Positions 49,901 through 58,960 of a stretch of 64,000 nucleotides of DNA are shown in pieces. Position numbers and translations under genes: made by a program. The notes below the pieces were generated by a model, which was not told the origin of the DNA, made no database searches, and saw only the letters and a program-made list of their open reading frames with translations. Source of the DNA: Mimachlamys varia (lineage: Eukaryota; Mollusca; Bivalvia; Pectinida; Pectinidae); the NCBI GenBank assembly GCA_947623455.1, contig OX392535.1, forward strand, positions 42,246,688 to 42,310,687, in the 5' to 3' direction. Numbering within the stretch: position 1 is the stretch's first letter; every line of letters starts with the position of its first letter.

Positions 49901-52900
49901 GAGAAATATGGGAATGTTGAGATGAATATTTATAACAATACATTGTAGCATATCTGTGAGTGGAAAAAATGAATTTTTGAAATTATGTCAATTTGACCCT
50001 TTTAGGCCCCACCCCTCAGGCACCTGGGGGTCAGTCAGTGTCAATATGTGCGTACTACTCAAAAGTCATGTCATAGTGATAATTTCAACCAAATTTGCAT
50101 CATTTCTTATGGCAATTAAACAAATAATGCAAAAAAATGTTTTTTTCTGCCAATATACTATAGTAAACTTAACCCCCTCCACAGGGGGAGATGCAAGACC
50201 CCAGAGTCATGAAATTCACAATTTTGGTAAAGAACCTTAAAACCAATCCATCTATGAAGAGTATTTGATTCCAGCATATCTGGGAGAAGAGAGGAAGATT
50301 TTTGAATTTTTTGTCAATTTTACCCTTTTTGGCCCCGCCCTCCAGCCCCTGGGGGTCAACTAGGGCCAACATGTACATACCATCAAAGTGTCATCCCATG
50401 CTGATAATTTGATACAAGTTAGAATGAATTCCAATACAAATCCAACAAATAATAGTCAAAAATGTGATTTCCCTATATACACTAAAGTAAAGTTTACCCC
50501 CTCCCCAGGGGCTAACGTGAGACCCCAGGGTCATGAAATTCACATTTTTGGTAAAGCCCCTTAAGATCCTTCCATCTATGAAGAGTATTTGATTCTACCA
50601 TATCTAAGAGTAGAGAAGAAGATTTTTGAAATTTTTGTAAATTTTACCCTTTTTGGCCCCGCCCCGCAGGCCCCTGGGGGTCAACAAGGGCCAACATGTA
50701 CATACCATCAAAGTGTCATCCCATGCTGATAATTTGATACAAGTTAGAATGAATTCCAATACAAATCCAACAAATAATAGTCAAAAATGTGATTTCCCTA
50801 TATACACTATAGTAAAGTTTACCCCCTCCCCAGGGGCTAACGTAAGACCCCAGGGTCATGAAATTCACAATTTTGGTAAAGCACCTTAAGACCCTTCCAT
50901 CTAGGAAGAGTATTTGATTCTACCATATCTGAGAGTAGAGAAGAAGATTTTTGAAATTTTTGTCAATTTGACCCTTTTTGGCCCCGCCCACTAGCCCCTG
51001 GGGGTCAACTAGGGCCAACATGTACATACCATCAAAGTGTCATCCCATGCTGATAATTTGATACAAGTTGGAATGAATTCCAATACAAATCCAACAAATA
51101 ATAGTCAAAAATGTGATTTCCCTATATAAACTATAGTAAAGTTTACCCCCTCCCCAGGGGCAAACATGAGACCCCAGGGTCATGAAATTCACAATTTTGG
51201 TAAAGCACCTTAAGACCCTTCTATCTATGAAGAGTATTTGATTCTACCATATCTGAAAATAGAGGAGAAGATTTTTGAAGTTTTAGTCAATTTTACCCTT
51301 TTTTGCCCCGCCCCGCATACCCCTGGGGGGTGGGGACCATATAATTCACAATTTTGGTTCACCCTCAGCCATGGAAGCTTCCTGTAAAATTTCATTGAAT
51401 TTAGTTCAGCGGTTTTTGAGAAGAAGTTGAAAATGTAAATTGTTTACGACGCACGACGCACGATGCCGGACAAAAGGCGATCGCAATAGGTCAACTGAGA
51501 CTTCGTCTCAGGTGACCTTATAAAATGTTGTTTAAGCAGTCTACAATAATTGCAAATACAGAGATTGAAGACTAAAGCAAGATAATATTTGTGGTTAAAA
51601 TCGCAAACAGTGTCCACCCTCCTCCCAACAATATTTTTTTATGGAATAGCCTTGAGGTCTTTGACTTGTTTCATTTATCCAATTCTATTTTTGCACATTC
51701 ACATACACCCAACATGCTATACCCCTAGGGCAATATACGTACCTCCTCTCAATATTTCCTGCTCTAGTTTCCTCCTCAGTGTCATTGTATGCGCTGGAAG
51801 ATAAAAATTGTTAACTTATTTACTGATGAAATTTTACATTTTGGCAACATGAATTGTGCAAATAAATTCCACTACTGAATAAGAAAGTGACTTCTCAATG
51901 ATGTATTTTTTTAAAAGTCTAAATTTTCCTGCACTTTTTTTTCTCATATACATTTTTTGAAAAGGGAGTTCATAGCATGGCAGAAAATGCAAAGATAATA
52001 GTGTGATCGTTTTTTTATATGATTGGTCAAAGATACCAACTTGACATAAGTGATTTAAAGTGAATTTTGTAGTTTTGACCCATTGCAGGACATCTTCATA
52101 CAATATCTTCAAAAGTGTGTAATCCGAAATGTATGAATGTTTGCAGAATTAACAAAAATAGTATTTTCTTTTATGTTATGAAAGTGAAATTTCTCTTAAT
52201 ATTTTAACTCGGGAAGGCAATTTGAGTTACCACTATCCCTTGTATTTTTATGTGAAAATCCTCATACTGTCATCTCTTTTTCAGATTTAACGCTTTATAT
52301 AAAAAGTTCTACATTTTTTTAATATTAAGCAAATCAAAAGAAAATAGGTTTCTTTTTCTAAAACTGTAATAAAAATGGGGGATTAGTATGCTTCTTTTTG
52401 TATCCTTTAACTATTTGCGTTATTTTTTTTACACTCTCGGGTTTTATCCGGAATAATCCCACATCATGGTTGTCTAGTTGACCCCTTACTATTTTTTTTT
52501 ACATCTGATCGGGGAATCAAACCCTGGTTGCCTTCGAGACAGGGAAATCCCCTATCCACTGAACCACATAGCACCAACTTACTTCAAATCTCATGATTAT
52601 TGCACTCACCTTGCATCTGCTGTTCTCTTTCTTTTTTGCCCAAATGTTGTCTTCTACAATGGTAAACCCACGTTTATAATCTAAATTTTTCAACTCAAAT
52701 TTAAGATCATTTTACCCATGTATCATCTTTAATAAATTGATACTTTTAGTAGATTTTTAAATAGACTGTTTGGCATAAAATTATGATTTCGATAGACATT
52801 ACTGATATTGACAGATGACCTTCTGTATAGTCATATAGTGTACAATATAGCAAAATCTTTACTGTGCCAATAAACTCAGAAGCACTTGCACTAAGGGGGG

Positions 52901-55900
52901 AGGACAGAATCAATGTAGCCCATAAGAGCTATCATATGCTTTCAAACAAAGTTGACTTGGTTTGGGGGGGGGGGGGGGGGGGGCTCAGAAACTGCTGTTC
53001 TTCATACTTCAGGACAAGAACTGACTTGTAAGGTAGATACATATGTGTTTTGTATTTTCAAAAAGTTATGAAACCAGCTGCCTTGGTTTACCAATACCCT
53101 CTCAATTAGTCATGCCACTTTTATATTTGCAGCTATTTGAACTTGATGGGCAAATTTGTCTGAAATTTGTGTTGTCAATTTATACCTTTCTCGCATAGGT
53201 TTTATAAACAGCATCAGGGCAACTTTCAACAAGTCTGTCGTTCGCTCGTTCATGTGCCCGCAGCTTCGGTCCATCCTCATCACCATTCAAAATCTTGACC
53301 AGATGCTTTGCTACAACCTGAAATGTTCATTACTGATTTAACAAGCTTATTCATAGAATTAATATCCTCGGGTTAACCCCCTTTAGTAAGGGCGTACACT
53401 AATATTGCACGTAATAATCTTAAAGATTGTAATTTTCATGCTGTTGACACAAGATGTATTGCTTGGAAATTGAACAAAATCTAATGCCTTATACAGAGAA
53501 ATTAGAAATTATTTGGTGCCGTGATTGCAAAAAAGTGGAGATCAAGGTTTGCTGAGCCCTTTAAGCATTTAATTTTGTTACCAACTTGAAAATTAACCTT
53601 GTTATAATTACCAACAAGAAAATTACGTCTGCCAAAAGTGGCGATCAAACTTGGCTGAGCCCTTCAGGCAATTTACCCTGAGAACCAAGTTTCAAGAAAA
53701 TCAGATAATATTTGTGTCATTATTGCACCGAAAACTGAGTTTGACAGACAGAGGGACAAACAAAAATTCTTATCCCCCAATGATTAATTACTGGCCAGAA
53801 CATTGACTTTGGCTTTTACTGTATCAAATATGAAATGCAAGTATCTACAATAATACAACACAGTGTGTAAGTTATTGAGGGGAAACAGTTCAGTGAAAAC
53901 ACAAACTGATCTTGTTGTACAAGTTAGAGCAAGGTACTACTCAGTTATAGGTTTACATACCTTTAATGCATGCATAGGTTATACAGGAGCATGTTTCTGT
54001 TGGAGGTCCAAGTAGGATAACCGGAACCATTCTGAACTACCGTATCTTCCGTGAAGCTGGGTCAAGGCTGACATATTGGTTTTGTTGTTTGCTCTGATGA
54101 AAAAAAAAGACATAAGAACTACTGTATTTACCAGAATACCTTCAGGTCATCAGGGTCCGTCATGTGACTTTTCTCCCATTATAGTCATCAATCCTTTACG
54201 TTTTGAACCAATGGTCAAACCTGTTGACCTGGCAACCTAAAATTTAGCTCAGTTGACTTCTTGTTTAATTCATAACTTTGCTTTCATGATGTTAAAACAA
54301 AATGTTCTTCAGCAGAAAGTTACAAAAATTGTCCTAAACCTACATACATGAACAAGTTCTTATTGTAAAGGAGACATAAAACCTGATCCATTGTTTGAAA
54401 TGACAATTTGATTAGTCTTCATTAAATGACATCATACTGCATACAAAGATTAAGCAATTACAACATAGACCTGCAGGAAGGACACAACCCTTGATTTTTA
54501 GCTTCTTAATGTCATTCGATAATTAGCAGTTAAGAAATGCAAAAGTTGATGTGGAACTTGATCTGATGGTCTGGAGGTTTGTTTGATTTCAAACAACTTT
54601 GCTTCATTATGTCCAGGCAAAATGTTAAGCAGTTTAGAGATGTTAAGTTTGACCTTTTATCCAAAATTTGGGCATTCTTTTCTTTGTATTCAAGGATTTA
54701 ACTCTCTTTTGTAGGAGAGATGATAACACTAACGGGCACAAGAATTACTATAACTTTTCATTACCAAAGTTATGAAATATAAACTGTAGATAATGAATAA
54801 CACTCTCATTTTTCGCTGGTAGTTAGTATAATGCAGTTGTATATGCATACCCATTATCTCTCTGTTCTCTTTCTAGGAAGTCGAAGTATCTTGACAGCTG
54901 CACTTCGTTCTCTTTGGTTCTCAGTGTTACTTTGTCCGTCGTGTTCCCTTGCCTAAATGGGTGGGTAGGTGGAAGAAACTTCTGGACTCCAGGATAGATT
55001 GTCTTGTCAAGTATAGTAGAATACTGACTTATGTTTGATAAAGATCTTAACTAAGTTCAAAACAATAACCATTATTATATTATCAGGGGTGTAAAAAAGT
55101 TTCATGGTACTAGCCTATGGCAAGTAGACACTAATAATCTACTAGCCAGAAAAAAACAATCTGCTAGCCCAAGAAATATACAAAATGGATCTAGCTGACA
55201 ATCTCTGCACCTGATAGCTTCTTTATGCTCAGTAATTGAATATATAGTTTTGGGGTTGGGATCTCAACCGTTTAAAAGTTATGACTCAAGATCTAGAGGG
55301 CGTAGCAGACCCTGGGATCAAATTTTAAATCATATTTGTGATCATCTCTTTATGCTCCGTAATTATATATATAGTTTTGGGGTGGGGATCTCAACTGTTT
55401 AAAAGTTATGACTCAGTAGTTAAGCCTGCAAGGGTGTGGCAGACCCTGAGGTCAATAAAAAATCTTGATTCCAGTCACCTAGGTATGCTACTACTGAAAT
55501 ATAAATGCCAAATTGACCCCTTTTGACCCCACCGCTCAGGCCCCTGGTGGGAGGGGGGGGGGGTCAGCCCCACCATTTTTACAATTCTGAATCCCCACCC
55601 CATAGTGATGTTACCAGGCAAATATGAGTGATATACATTGCTTCATTTCAGAGGAGAGAAAATTTATATCAATATAGCCAAATTGACCTCTTTTGAACCT
55701 GCCCCTCAGGCCTCTTCTGGGGGTCAGCCCAACCATTTGTACAATTTTGAATCCCTGTCTCATAGTGATGCTACCAGAAAAATATGAGCGATATACATTG
55801 CTCGGTTCTAGGGAAAAAGTCGTTTATATCAATATAGCCAAACTGACCCCTTTTTGCCCAACCCCAACCAGGCACCCGGGGGGGGGGTCAGCCCCACCAT

Positions 55901-56220
55901 TTGCACAATTTTGAGACCCCACCCCATAGGTGACCAAATTCGGTTGAGCAGTTATTAAGAAGAAGTCGATTGTTGACGGACGGACCAGGTGAGCTAAAAA
56001 TTGCTTACCTGTCGGATGGCAATGGCCACAAGCTGCTTTTGCAATCTGCTGCACCCTATTCTGCTCCTTGGCGTTGCCAGGTACGTCGCAAACCATGAAC
56101 ATGATGCGTGCTCTCGTCTTTGTTGTTGACCGTGTACCTGCATCAAAAGTGGTAATGCCATGGTCAAGGGCCTTCATCTCATCAACAATAACCTGGTTGT
56201 AGATGTTTAACCTCTTTGGC
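46597..56220 (-). CDS. EnSpm/CACTA (TNP2-like) transposase gene, at least 10 exons
   Basis: Ten minus-strand segments have GT-AG borders and a coherent protein. In order they are 56009-56220, 54851-54947, 53985-54093, 53186-53317, 52610-52693, 51743-51793, 49410-49584, 48494-48869, 47781-47942 and 46597-46966. The first holds the TNP2-type core (RARIMFMVCDVPGNAK, then CGHCHP). Later exons hold KTHTWHQIFTTG and a DUF4218-like block (HILHHLPQYIRLYGPP, WMFPYERFN). The last holds YVGQITFFFQHAF. Phases agree at most junctions, but the junction between 52610-52693 and 51743-51793 does not keep frame with the best sites, and exon 48494-48869 is frameshifted by a minisatellite. The N-terminus is not found upstream, where the Ngaro element now lies. 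It is either a decaying autonomous element or a derived host gene; neither CACTA ends nor TSD were identified. Confidence 0.7.
46967..47780. repeat. Intron with degenerate ~115-bp tandem repeat
   Basis: At 47380-47720 units containing 'gatgataccttgcttgatt' and 'tcataacaaa.tgtta' repeat about three times. A related set lies in another intron at 54240-54680. An 11-G run is at 47016-47026. Confidence 0.55.
47781..47942 (-). CDS. Transposase exon 9: DUF4218-like block
   Basis: 162 nt (54 codons), acceptor 'tattattttaaag', donor 'gtatgc'. Reads GHVMHILHHLPQYIRLYGPP, then GFWMFPYERFNKTLSNL. The 'HLl.HLP..I...GP...(W/F)M(F/Y)P.ER' pattern is diagnostic for the domain that follows TNP2 in EnSpm/CACTA proteins. 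Confidence 0.75.
47943..48493. other. Intron of the transposase gene
   Basis: Non-coding between two exons. A G-rich run (48243-48265, 'gggggagggggaggaggagg') could form a quadruplex. No repeat recognised. Confidence 0.5.
48494..48869 (-). pseudogene. Transposase exon 8, expanded and frameshifted by a minisatellite
   Basis: Acceptor 'ggttcctcag', donor 'gtaata'. It begins IFTTGILRFCLRDMLGKN and ends KWHEALCRMERDFPASLQ, with both ends in phase 0 relative to their neighbours. Yet its length is 376 nt (not a multiple of three). Five tandem copies of the RFCLRDMLGKN-encoding unit (46, 46, 44, 44, 44 nt; 48627-48850) occur. Four extra copies add 178 nt, exactly accounting for a +1 shift, and one copy would give an in-frame 198-nt exon. 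Confidence 0.65.
48627..48850. repeat. 44-46-bp minisatellite inside an exon, 5 copies
   Basis: Plus-strand unit 'cccaagcatgtcccggaggc' within 'gagaatctct...agaaccg'. Copies differ by a 2-nt 'ct' and a few substitutions. The unit is made from coding sequence of the transposase gene. Confidence 0.9.
48870..49409. repeat. Intron with a decayed foldback-element end
   Basis: 'agttaaggaacattcatgaa' then 'actgtggccag' (about 48935-48966) matches one arm of the foldback MITE at 44116-44307. The rest is featureless. Confidence 0.55.
49410..49584 (-). CDS. Transposase exon 7 of those visible
   Basis: 175 nt, acceptor 'taatttatttcag'-like and donor 'gtaagc'. Reads PPAPFCLTKGERLQADQRL, then DFGDIPDGVFVQICGGIK and THTWHQ. 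A run of 13 C on the coding strand gives SPPPPD and is a likely hot spot for frameshift. The 'GGIKTHTWHQ' end matches the conserved 'K(T/S)HD.H' step of TNP2-like proteins. Confidence 0.7.
49853..51524 (+). mobile_element. Non-autonomous bivalve-type repeat with four ~325-bp internal repeats
   Basis: Opens 'aacaagaggcccatgggcct' then 'taacggtcacctga' and closes 'gacttcgtctcaggtgacct'. Between them a unit of about 325 bp ('ggccccgcccn.cagcccct', 'gggggtcaactagggccaac', 'acataccatcaaagtgtcat') recurs at roughly 49990, 50315, 50640, 50965 and 51290. It lies in an intron of the transposase gene. Open frames in it are repeat translations. Confidence 0.8.
51743..51793 (-). CDS. Transposase exon 6 of those visible (small)
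   Basis: 51 nt, acceptor 'tatcttccag' and donor 'gtacgt'. The frame that joins the next exon reads AYNDTEEETRAGNIER. Phase does not match the preceding exon, so either the upstream exon is mis-drawn or the gene is damaged here. Confidence 0.5.
52440..52575 (-). repeat. tRNA-like SINE head, minus strand
   Basis: The minus strand reads 'gtggttcagtggatagggga' (A-box region, 52550-52570) and 'gggtttgattcccc' (B-box region, 52511-52524). The rest looks truncated. Not a functional tRNA: no matching acceptor stem. Confidence 0.6.
52610..52693 (-). CDS. Transposase exon 5 of those visible
   Basis: The donor 'gtgagt' is strong. The start at 52693 ('aaatttgag') is chosen because it preserves phase and gives LKNLDYKRGFTIVEDNIWAK. 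A better-looking 'tttag' at 52681 would shorten it and change phase. The SINE at 52440-52575 lies just inside the following intron. Confidence 0.45.
52694..53185. other. Intron with a 20-G run
   Basis: A run of 20 G lies at 52964-52983. No other structure. Confidence 0.55.
53186..53317 (-). CDS. Transposase exon 4 of those visible
   Basis: 132 nt (44 codons) with acceptor 'catttcag' and donor 'gtataa'. Reads VVAKHLVKILNGDEDGPKLR and continues to YKTYARK. It keeps phase 0 on both sides. Charged, no recognised motif. Confidence 0.65.
53318..53984. repeat. Intron with a decayed dispersed repeat
   Basis: About 53510-53790 carries two similar segments ('gtggagatcaaggtttgctgagccct' type and 'gtggcgatcaaacttggctgagccct' type, quoted in part) and 'gacagacagagggacaaac'. 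It looks like a dispersed non-coding repeat. Confidence 0.45.
53985..54093 (-). CDS. Transposase exon 3 of those visible
   Basis: 109 nt, acceptor 'tttttttcatcag', reading NNKTNMSALTQLHGRYGSSE and then WFRLSYLDLQQKHAP. I place the donor at 'gtataa' (53979-53984). The stronger-looking 'gtatgt' 24 nt further on would include an in-frame TAA. Confidence 0.6.
54094..54850. repeat. Intron with repeat related to 47380-47720
   Basis: Segments 'aactttgcttcattatgtcc' and 'caaaatgttaagcagt' at 54240-54680 match the degenerate units in the intron at 47380-47720. Confidence 0.5.
54851..54947 (-). CDS. Transposase exon 2 of those visible
   Basis: 97 nt reading NTTDKVTLRTKENEVQLSRY and then FDFLEREQRDNG, donor 'gtatgc'. 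The acceptor that preserves phase is '...ggcaag' ending at 54948; a nearby 'atttag' would break the frame. Confidence 0.6.
55228..55995 (+). mobile_element. Non-autonomous repeat with internal tandem units
   Basis: A ~125-bp unit ('tatatagttttggggttggg', 'aaaagttatgactca') is repeated at 55228 and 55352. Then a ~165-bp unit ('ccaaattgacccctttt', 'gggtcagccccaccattt', 'gatatacattgct') occurs three times from about 55508. It ends 'gacggacggaccaggtgagc'. The layout is like 49853-51524 but the sequence differs. Confidence 0.65.
56009..56220 (-). CDS. Transposase exon: TNP2-like core
   Basis: Acceptor 'tctttccag' before 56220 and donor 'gtaagc' after 56009. It encodes RPKRLNIYNQVIVDEMK, then TRARIMFMVCDVPGNA and CGHCHPTG: an acidic 'cDvP' centre and a Cys-x2-Cys-like 'CGHCHP', typical of TNP2-type transposases. 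It ends in phase 1. Confidence 0.75.
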
Positions 56221-57043
56221 CTGGAAAGATTCAAGAAAAAAGAAAATTAGGATAAATTTACTATGCTTACCTGATTTGTATATTTTTGCAATAACACCAA
56301 AGGATGACAAAGTTTGGTTCAATATTTATTTATATTAAAAATTTATTAATGGTTAATCTCATGCTCGGTACATTATAGTATACAGAGAACGGTGTCACAG
56401 TAATCCAATGGTTGAGAGTTGTCAGGAAAACTTCATCTATGTACTCATATATTCATCAGTAGAATTATCATTGCAGTCAAGTTTTTTTCTAAAAAAAAAA
56501 AACAACCTAGAATTATATCAGAATTATATCAGTGTGACTAGTCTCACATTTACGCCCAGTAGAGCGTCGGGCAACATCACAAAGACGAAATGAAAACAGA
56601 ACACATGTAATCTCGGGATATGCCCGATGGGTCAGGTTGAGTTATCAAAACAACAAGAAGGTGACTTCTGATTAGTTTCCAACTTTTCAGATAATGTGTG
56701 AACAAAATTGACAAATAAGACACAAAAACATGTATTAATATAAAATTTGCGATTAAATGGTTACTGAAATTAATATTTGGTTACTGACGTTATGAACGGT
56801 TAACCGGTTAATCATGGACAACCCTAAATATGATATAAAGAACCTCAATCAGTAATTCTAGTCCTAACCATTTAGGACTCCTGACATGAACATACTGTGC
56901 AAATTTCCATAGCGGCAATTTTTAAAGAAGAACATAATCATTTACAAATCAGTGGGTTTTTTTACGGGGAGACATGAAGTCAACTTTTTTATTCGACTCC
57001 TTTTTATTTCAAGCTAGTTTGTCAATCTTAACACCACGAGTGT
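56221..57043. other. Sequence upstream of the visible transposase exons
   Basis: No further exon of the transposase gene could be recognised on the minus strand. 57018-57043 matches 43949-43974 and is the left remnant of duplication copy 2, cut by the Ngaro insertion. Confidence 0.5.
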
Positions 57044-57122
57044 TCTCTTCTATATTATCCAATAGGATAAATAACACAAATACAAAAACTGTATTTCCCA
57101 GCGACATAGGCACTGACTGATG
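57044..57122 (-). repeat. 79-bp split direct repeat, outer copy
   Basis: Differs from 57451-57529 by one base. It forms the sense 3' end of the element. Confidence 0.93.
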
Positions 57123-57279
57123 TTTTTTTTTAAAATCATCATGATTTAGAATAAAAATTACACAACAATGTACATTTAACATACGAAATTACAGAATAAA
57201 GTCCATTTCGCACACAATCATACATATTTGTAGTTGATTTATTTGAACAAGAAATTACTATGAAAAATAATAATAAAAA
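57123..57279 (-). other. 157-bp spacer inside the 3' repeat block
   Basis: Separates the inner 171-bp repeat from the terminal 79-bp repeat. In described Ngaro elements these usually adjoin. AT-rich; the sense strand has an AATAAA at about 57236-57241 that could serve polyadenylation. Confidence 0.6.
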
Positions 57280-57450
57280 AAAAATGTACGTGTGTTCGCT
57301 GTTAACTGTGTCGCCTGAATGACACGTATAGGTAACATCCCAACCAATTTGCAAGTGCCAATACCAGTATCGCCACCTATTGGCGTATCTCATACCTAAG
57401 AGAAAATAATTACATCCTAATTCCTACCGTCAACCGGTTGAAATTATATT
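57280..57450 (-). repeat. 171-bp split direct repeat, inner copy
   Basis: About six differences from 62710-62880 and identical length. It abuts the inner 79-bp repeat exactly at 57450/57451, the junction a circular intermediate would restore. Confidence 0.93.
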
Positions 57451-57529
57451 TCTCTTCTATATTATCCAATAGGATAAATAACACAAATACAAAAACTATA
57501 TTTCCCAGCGACATAGGCACTGACTGATG
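57451..57529 (-). repeat. 79-bp split direct repeat, inner copy
   Basis: Pairs with 57044-57122. It lies just downstream (sense) of the recombinase gene. Confidence 0.93.
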
Positions 57530-57654
57530 AACTTAAAGAACGGGAAAATGTCCGAAACTATATTATATATAGATCTAATCCAAGATACACACACTAACTG
57601 TCACATTTCTATAACTTATAAATTTAGATGTTGAGAAACACTTAAACGTTCGTC

Positions 57655-57750
57655 AAAATTGTCTTTAACATACCTATCCTTCGCAGTCTCAGAACGCCAC
57701 CTGCCGTGACATTTAAACAGTCGGTCTGGAATGCCATAATTAGCAGCAGC
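57655..57750 (-). pseudogene. Tyrosine recombinase, C-terminal end with catalytic Tyr region
   Basis: The sense strand after the hairpin reads AAANYGIPDRLFKCHGRWRS and then ETAKDRYV. This is the 'hGrW' box and the nucleophile-Tyr segment of DIRS/Ngaro recombinases. It is separated from the rest of the domain by the hairpin at 57751-57840 and a frameshift. Confidence 0.75.
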
Positions 57751-57840
57751 CATCGTCGGATACCCACGGTTGATCTCGCTTCGCTAACTCACTGATGAGT
57801 GAGTTGGCGAAGCGAGATCAACCGTGGGTATCCGACGATG
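57751..57840. repeat. 90-nt near-perfect hairpin inside the recombinase gene
   Basis: Arms of 43 nt (57751-57793 and 57798-57840) with one mismatch around loop 'gatg'. The left arm begins 'catcgtcggatacccacggt'. It splits the recombinase coding sequence between the His-x-x-Arg/GGA region and the AAANYG segment. It is either a tiny foldback insertion or a templated inverted duplication. Confidence 0.9.
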
Positions 57841-57860
57841 AAGCCCCGCCTGCGCGAAAA

Positions 57861-58517
57861 CTATAATCCATAACTCTTTATATCCGGCACAAAATCTGAA
57901 AAAAACCCCAATAAAATGTTCCTAAATCGCGAATAAGACATCGGCTTATTAACCTTCCTTAACACATACTTATCACCTTCTTTCGTAACATTACGAAAAA
58001 CGTATTCCACGGAATCATCATAAATCCCAGACAATTTAGAATAGATTTCAAAATTACACACTGGACACAAACGCGAATCCGTCCTGCTGAGAAGAATCCA
58101 TGCGCAATCTCTGTATACATCTTTTTTCGACCGCTCCATGAAAATTTCTAAATGTGTTGTGCGTATCTGGATATCAGACCTCCGTATCTGGATATCAGAC
58201 CTCCGTATCTGGATATCAGACCTCCGTATCTGGATATCGGACCTCCGTATCTGGATATCAGACCTCCGTATCTGGATATCAGACATCCGTAAAGCTAACA
58301 CTTCCGCACTCCTCATAAAACCTGAGTATGCAAACAAACACATTGTTAAAATTCTTTGATTATATAAATTATTCTTATCAAACAACTTATCATATACATT
58401 ATTCAATATTAACACTGTCATGGGTTCTTTCCTCATGATAGGTTTTGATAACAACCGTTTTGCTCCCTCAAATACATTTTTTACAAGTAAAGAATCCGTG
58501 GGTGATGTCTTGCCCAC
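57861..58517 (-). pseudogene. Tyrosine recombinase, catalytic domain (interrupted)
   Basis: A 218-codon open frame. The first catalytic Arg lies in AYSGFMRSAEVLAL (Arg at about residue 69). A 7-residue unit (SDIQIRR) follows six times, then LEIFMERSKKDVYRDCAW, CPVCNFEIY, and YSRFRNILLGFFSDFVPDIK. It stops at about the position where the His-x-x-Arg box begins. There a small deletion shifts the frame and the catalytic His codon is lost. The apparent Met at 58517 is internal; the domain continues upstream past a stop. The enzyme would have integrated the cDNA. Confidence 0.85.
58162..58287. repeat. 21-bp tandem repeat x6 in the recombinase
   Basis: Plus-strand unit 'cgtatctggatatcagacct' plus c, in six copies with two substitutions in all. 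It stays in frame and adds about 35 residues just after the GFMRSAEVLAL box, where relatives have one such segment (known-family expectation). Confidence 0.92.
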
Positions 58518-58585
58518 AATATTGTGTGCCCATTAAATGCCGTATAACGCATCTGTTATACTTCCAACATTACCGTTATTTCTGA

Positions 58586-58864
58586 CTAAATAAGATAAAT
58601 ATAAACATAACATAAACGGTTTCGTCGGAAAGATATCGTGCTTCTCGAAACCATTTTGAAATGCCCATTTTTCCATCGCAAAAAACCATGGCAATATTTT
58701 CTAACTGTACTGTCTGCTTTACACCCCTGTAGCAATTGTGGAACCGTCAACGCAAAGTCTTTAAGATGATCCGGTAACATATCGTACTCATCTTTCAAAG
58801 CATGTGTCACTAAATGTGAAAATAGAAAACAAAGTTCCAAAATTAATATCAATCCATAATTCAT
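58586..58864 (-). pseudogene. Tyrosine recombinase, N-terminal core-binding part
   Basis: Contains LPDHLKDFALTVPQLLQGCK and ADSTVRKYCHGFLRWK, the SAM-like DNA-binding segment of DIRS-group recombinases. The frame then shifts near 58660, and coding-like sequence in another frame continues to a stop near 58535, before the catalytic frame. Confidence 0.7.
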
Positions 58865-58960
58865 TCATTCACCATAAGAGCTATTACCGAAACTTATTTT
58901 ATACACACTAACTAAAGTATATACCTCCTAATTATATACAGATAGAAAACAATTTGTTTA

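Noticed and set aside
49956..50889. Open frames within the 325-bp repeat block
   Set aside because: They repeat with the unit, on both strands, and match no protein family I know.
53961..53984. Extension of the third visible transposase exon to the gtatgt donor
   Set aside because: It would include an in-frame TAA; the gtataa donor 24 nt earlier keeps phase with the next exon.
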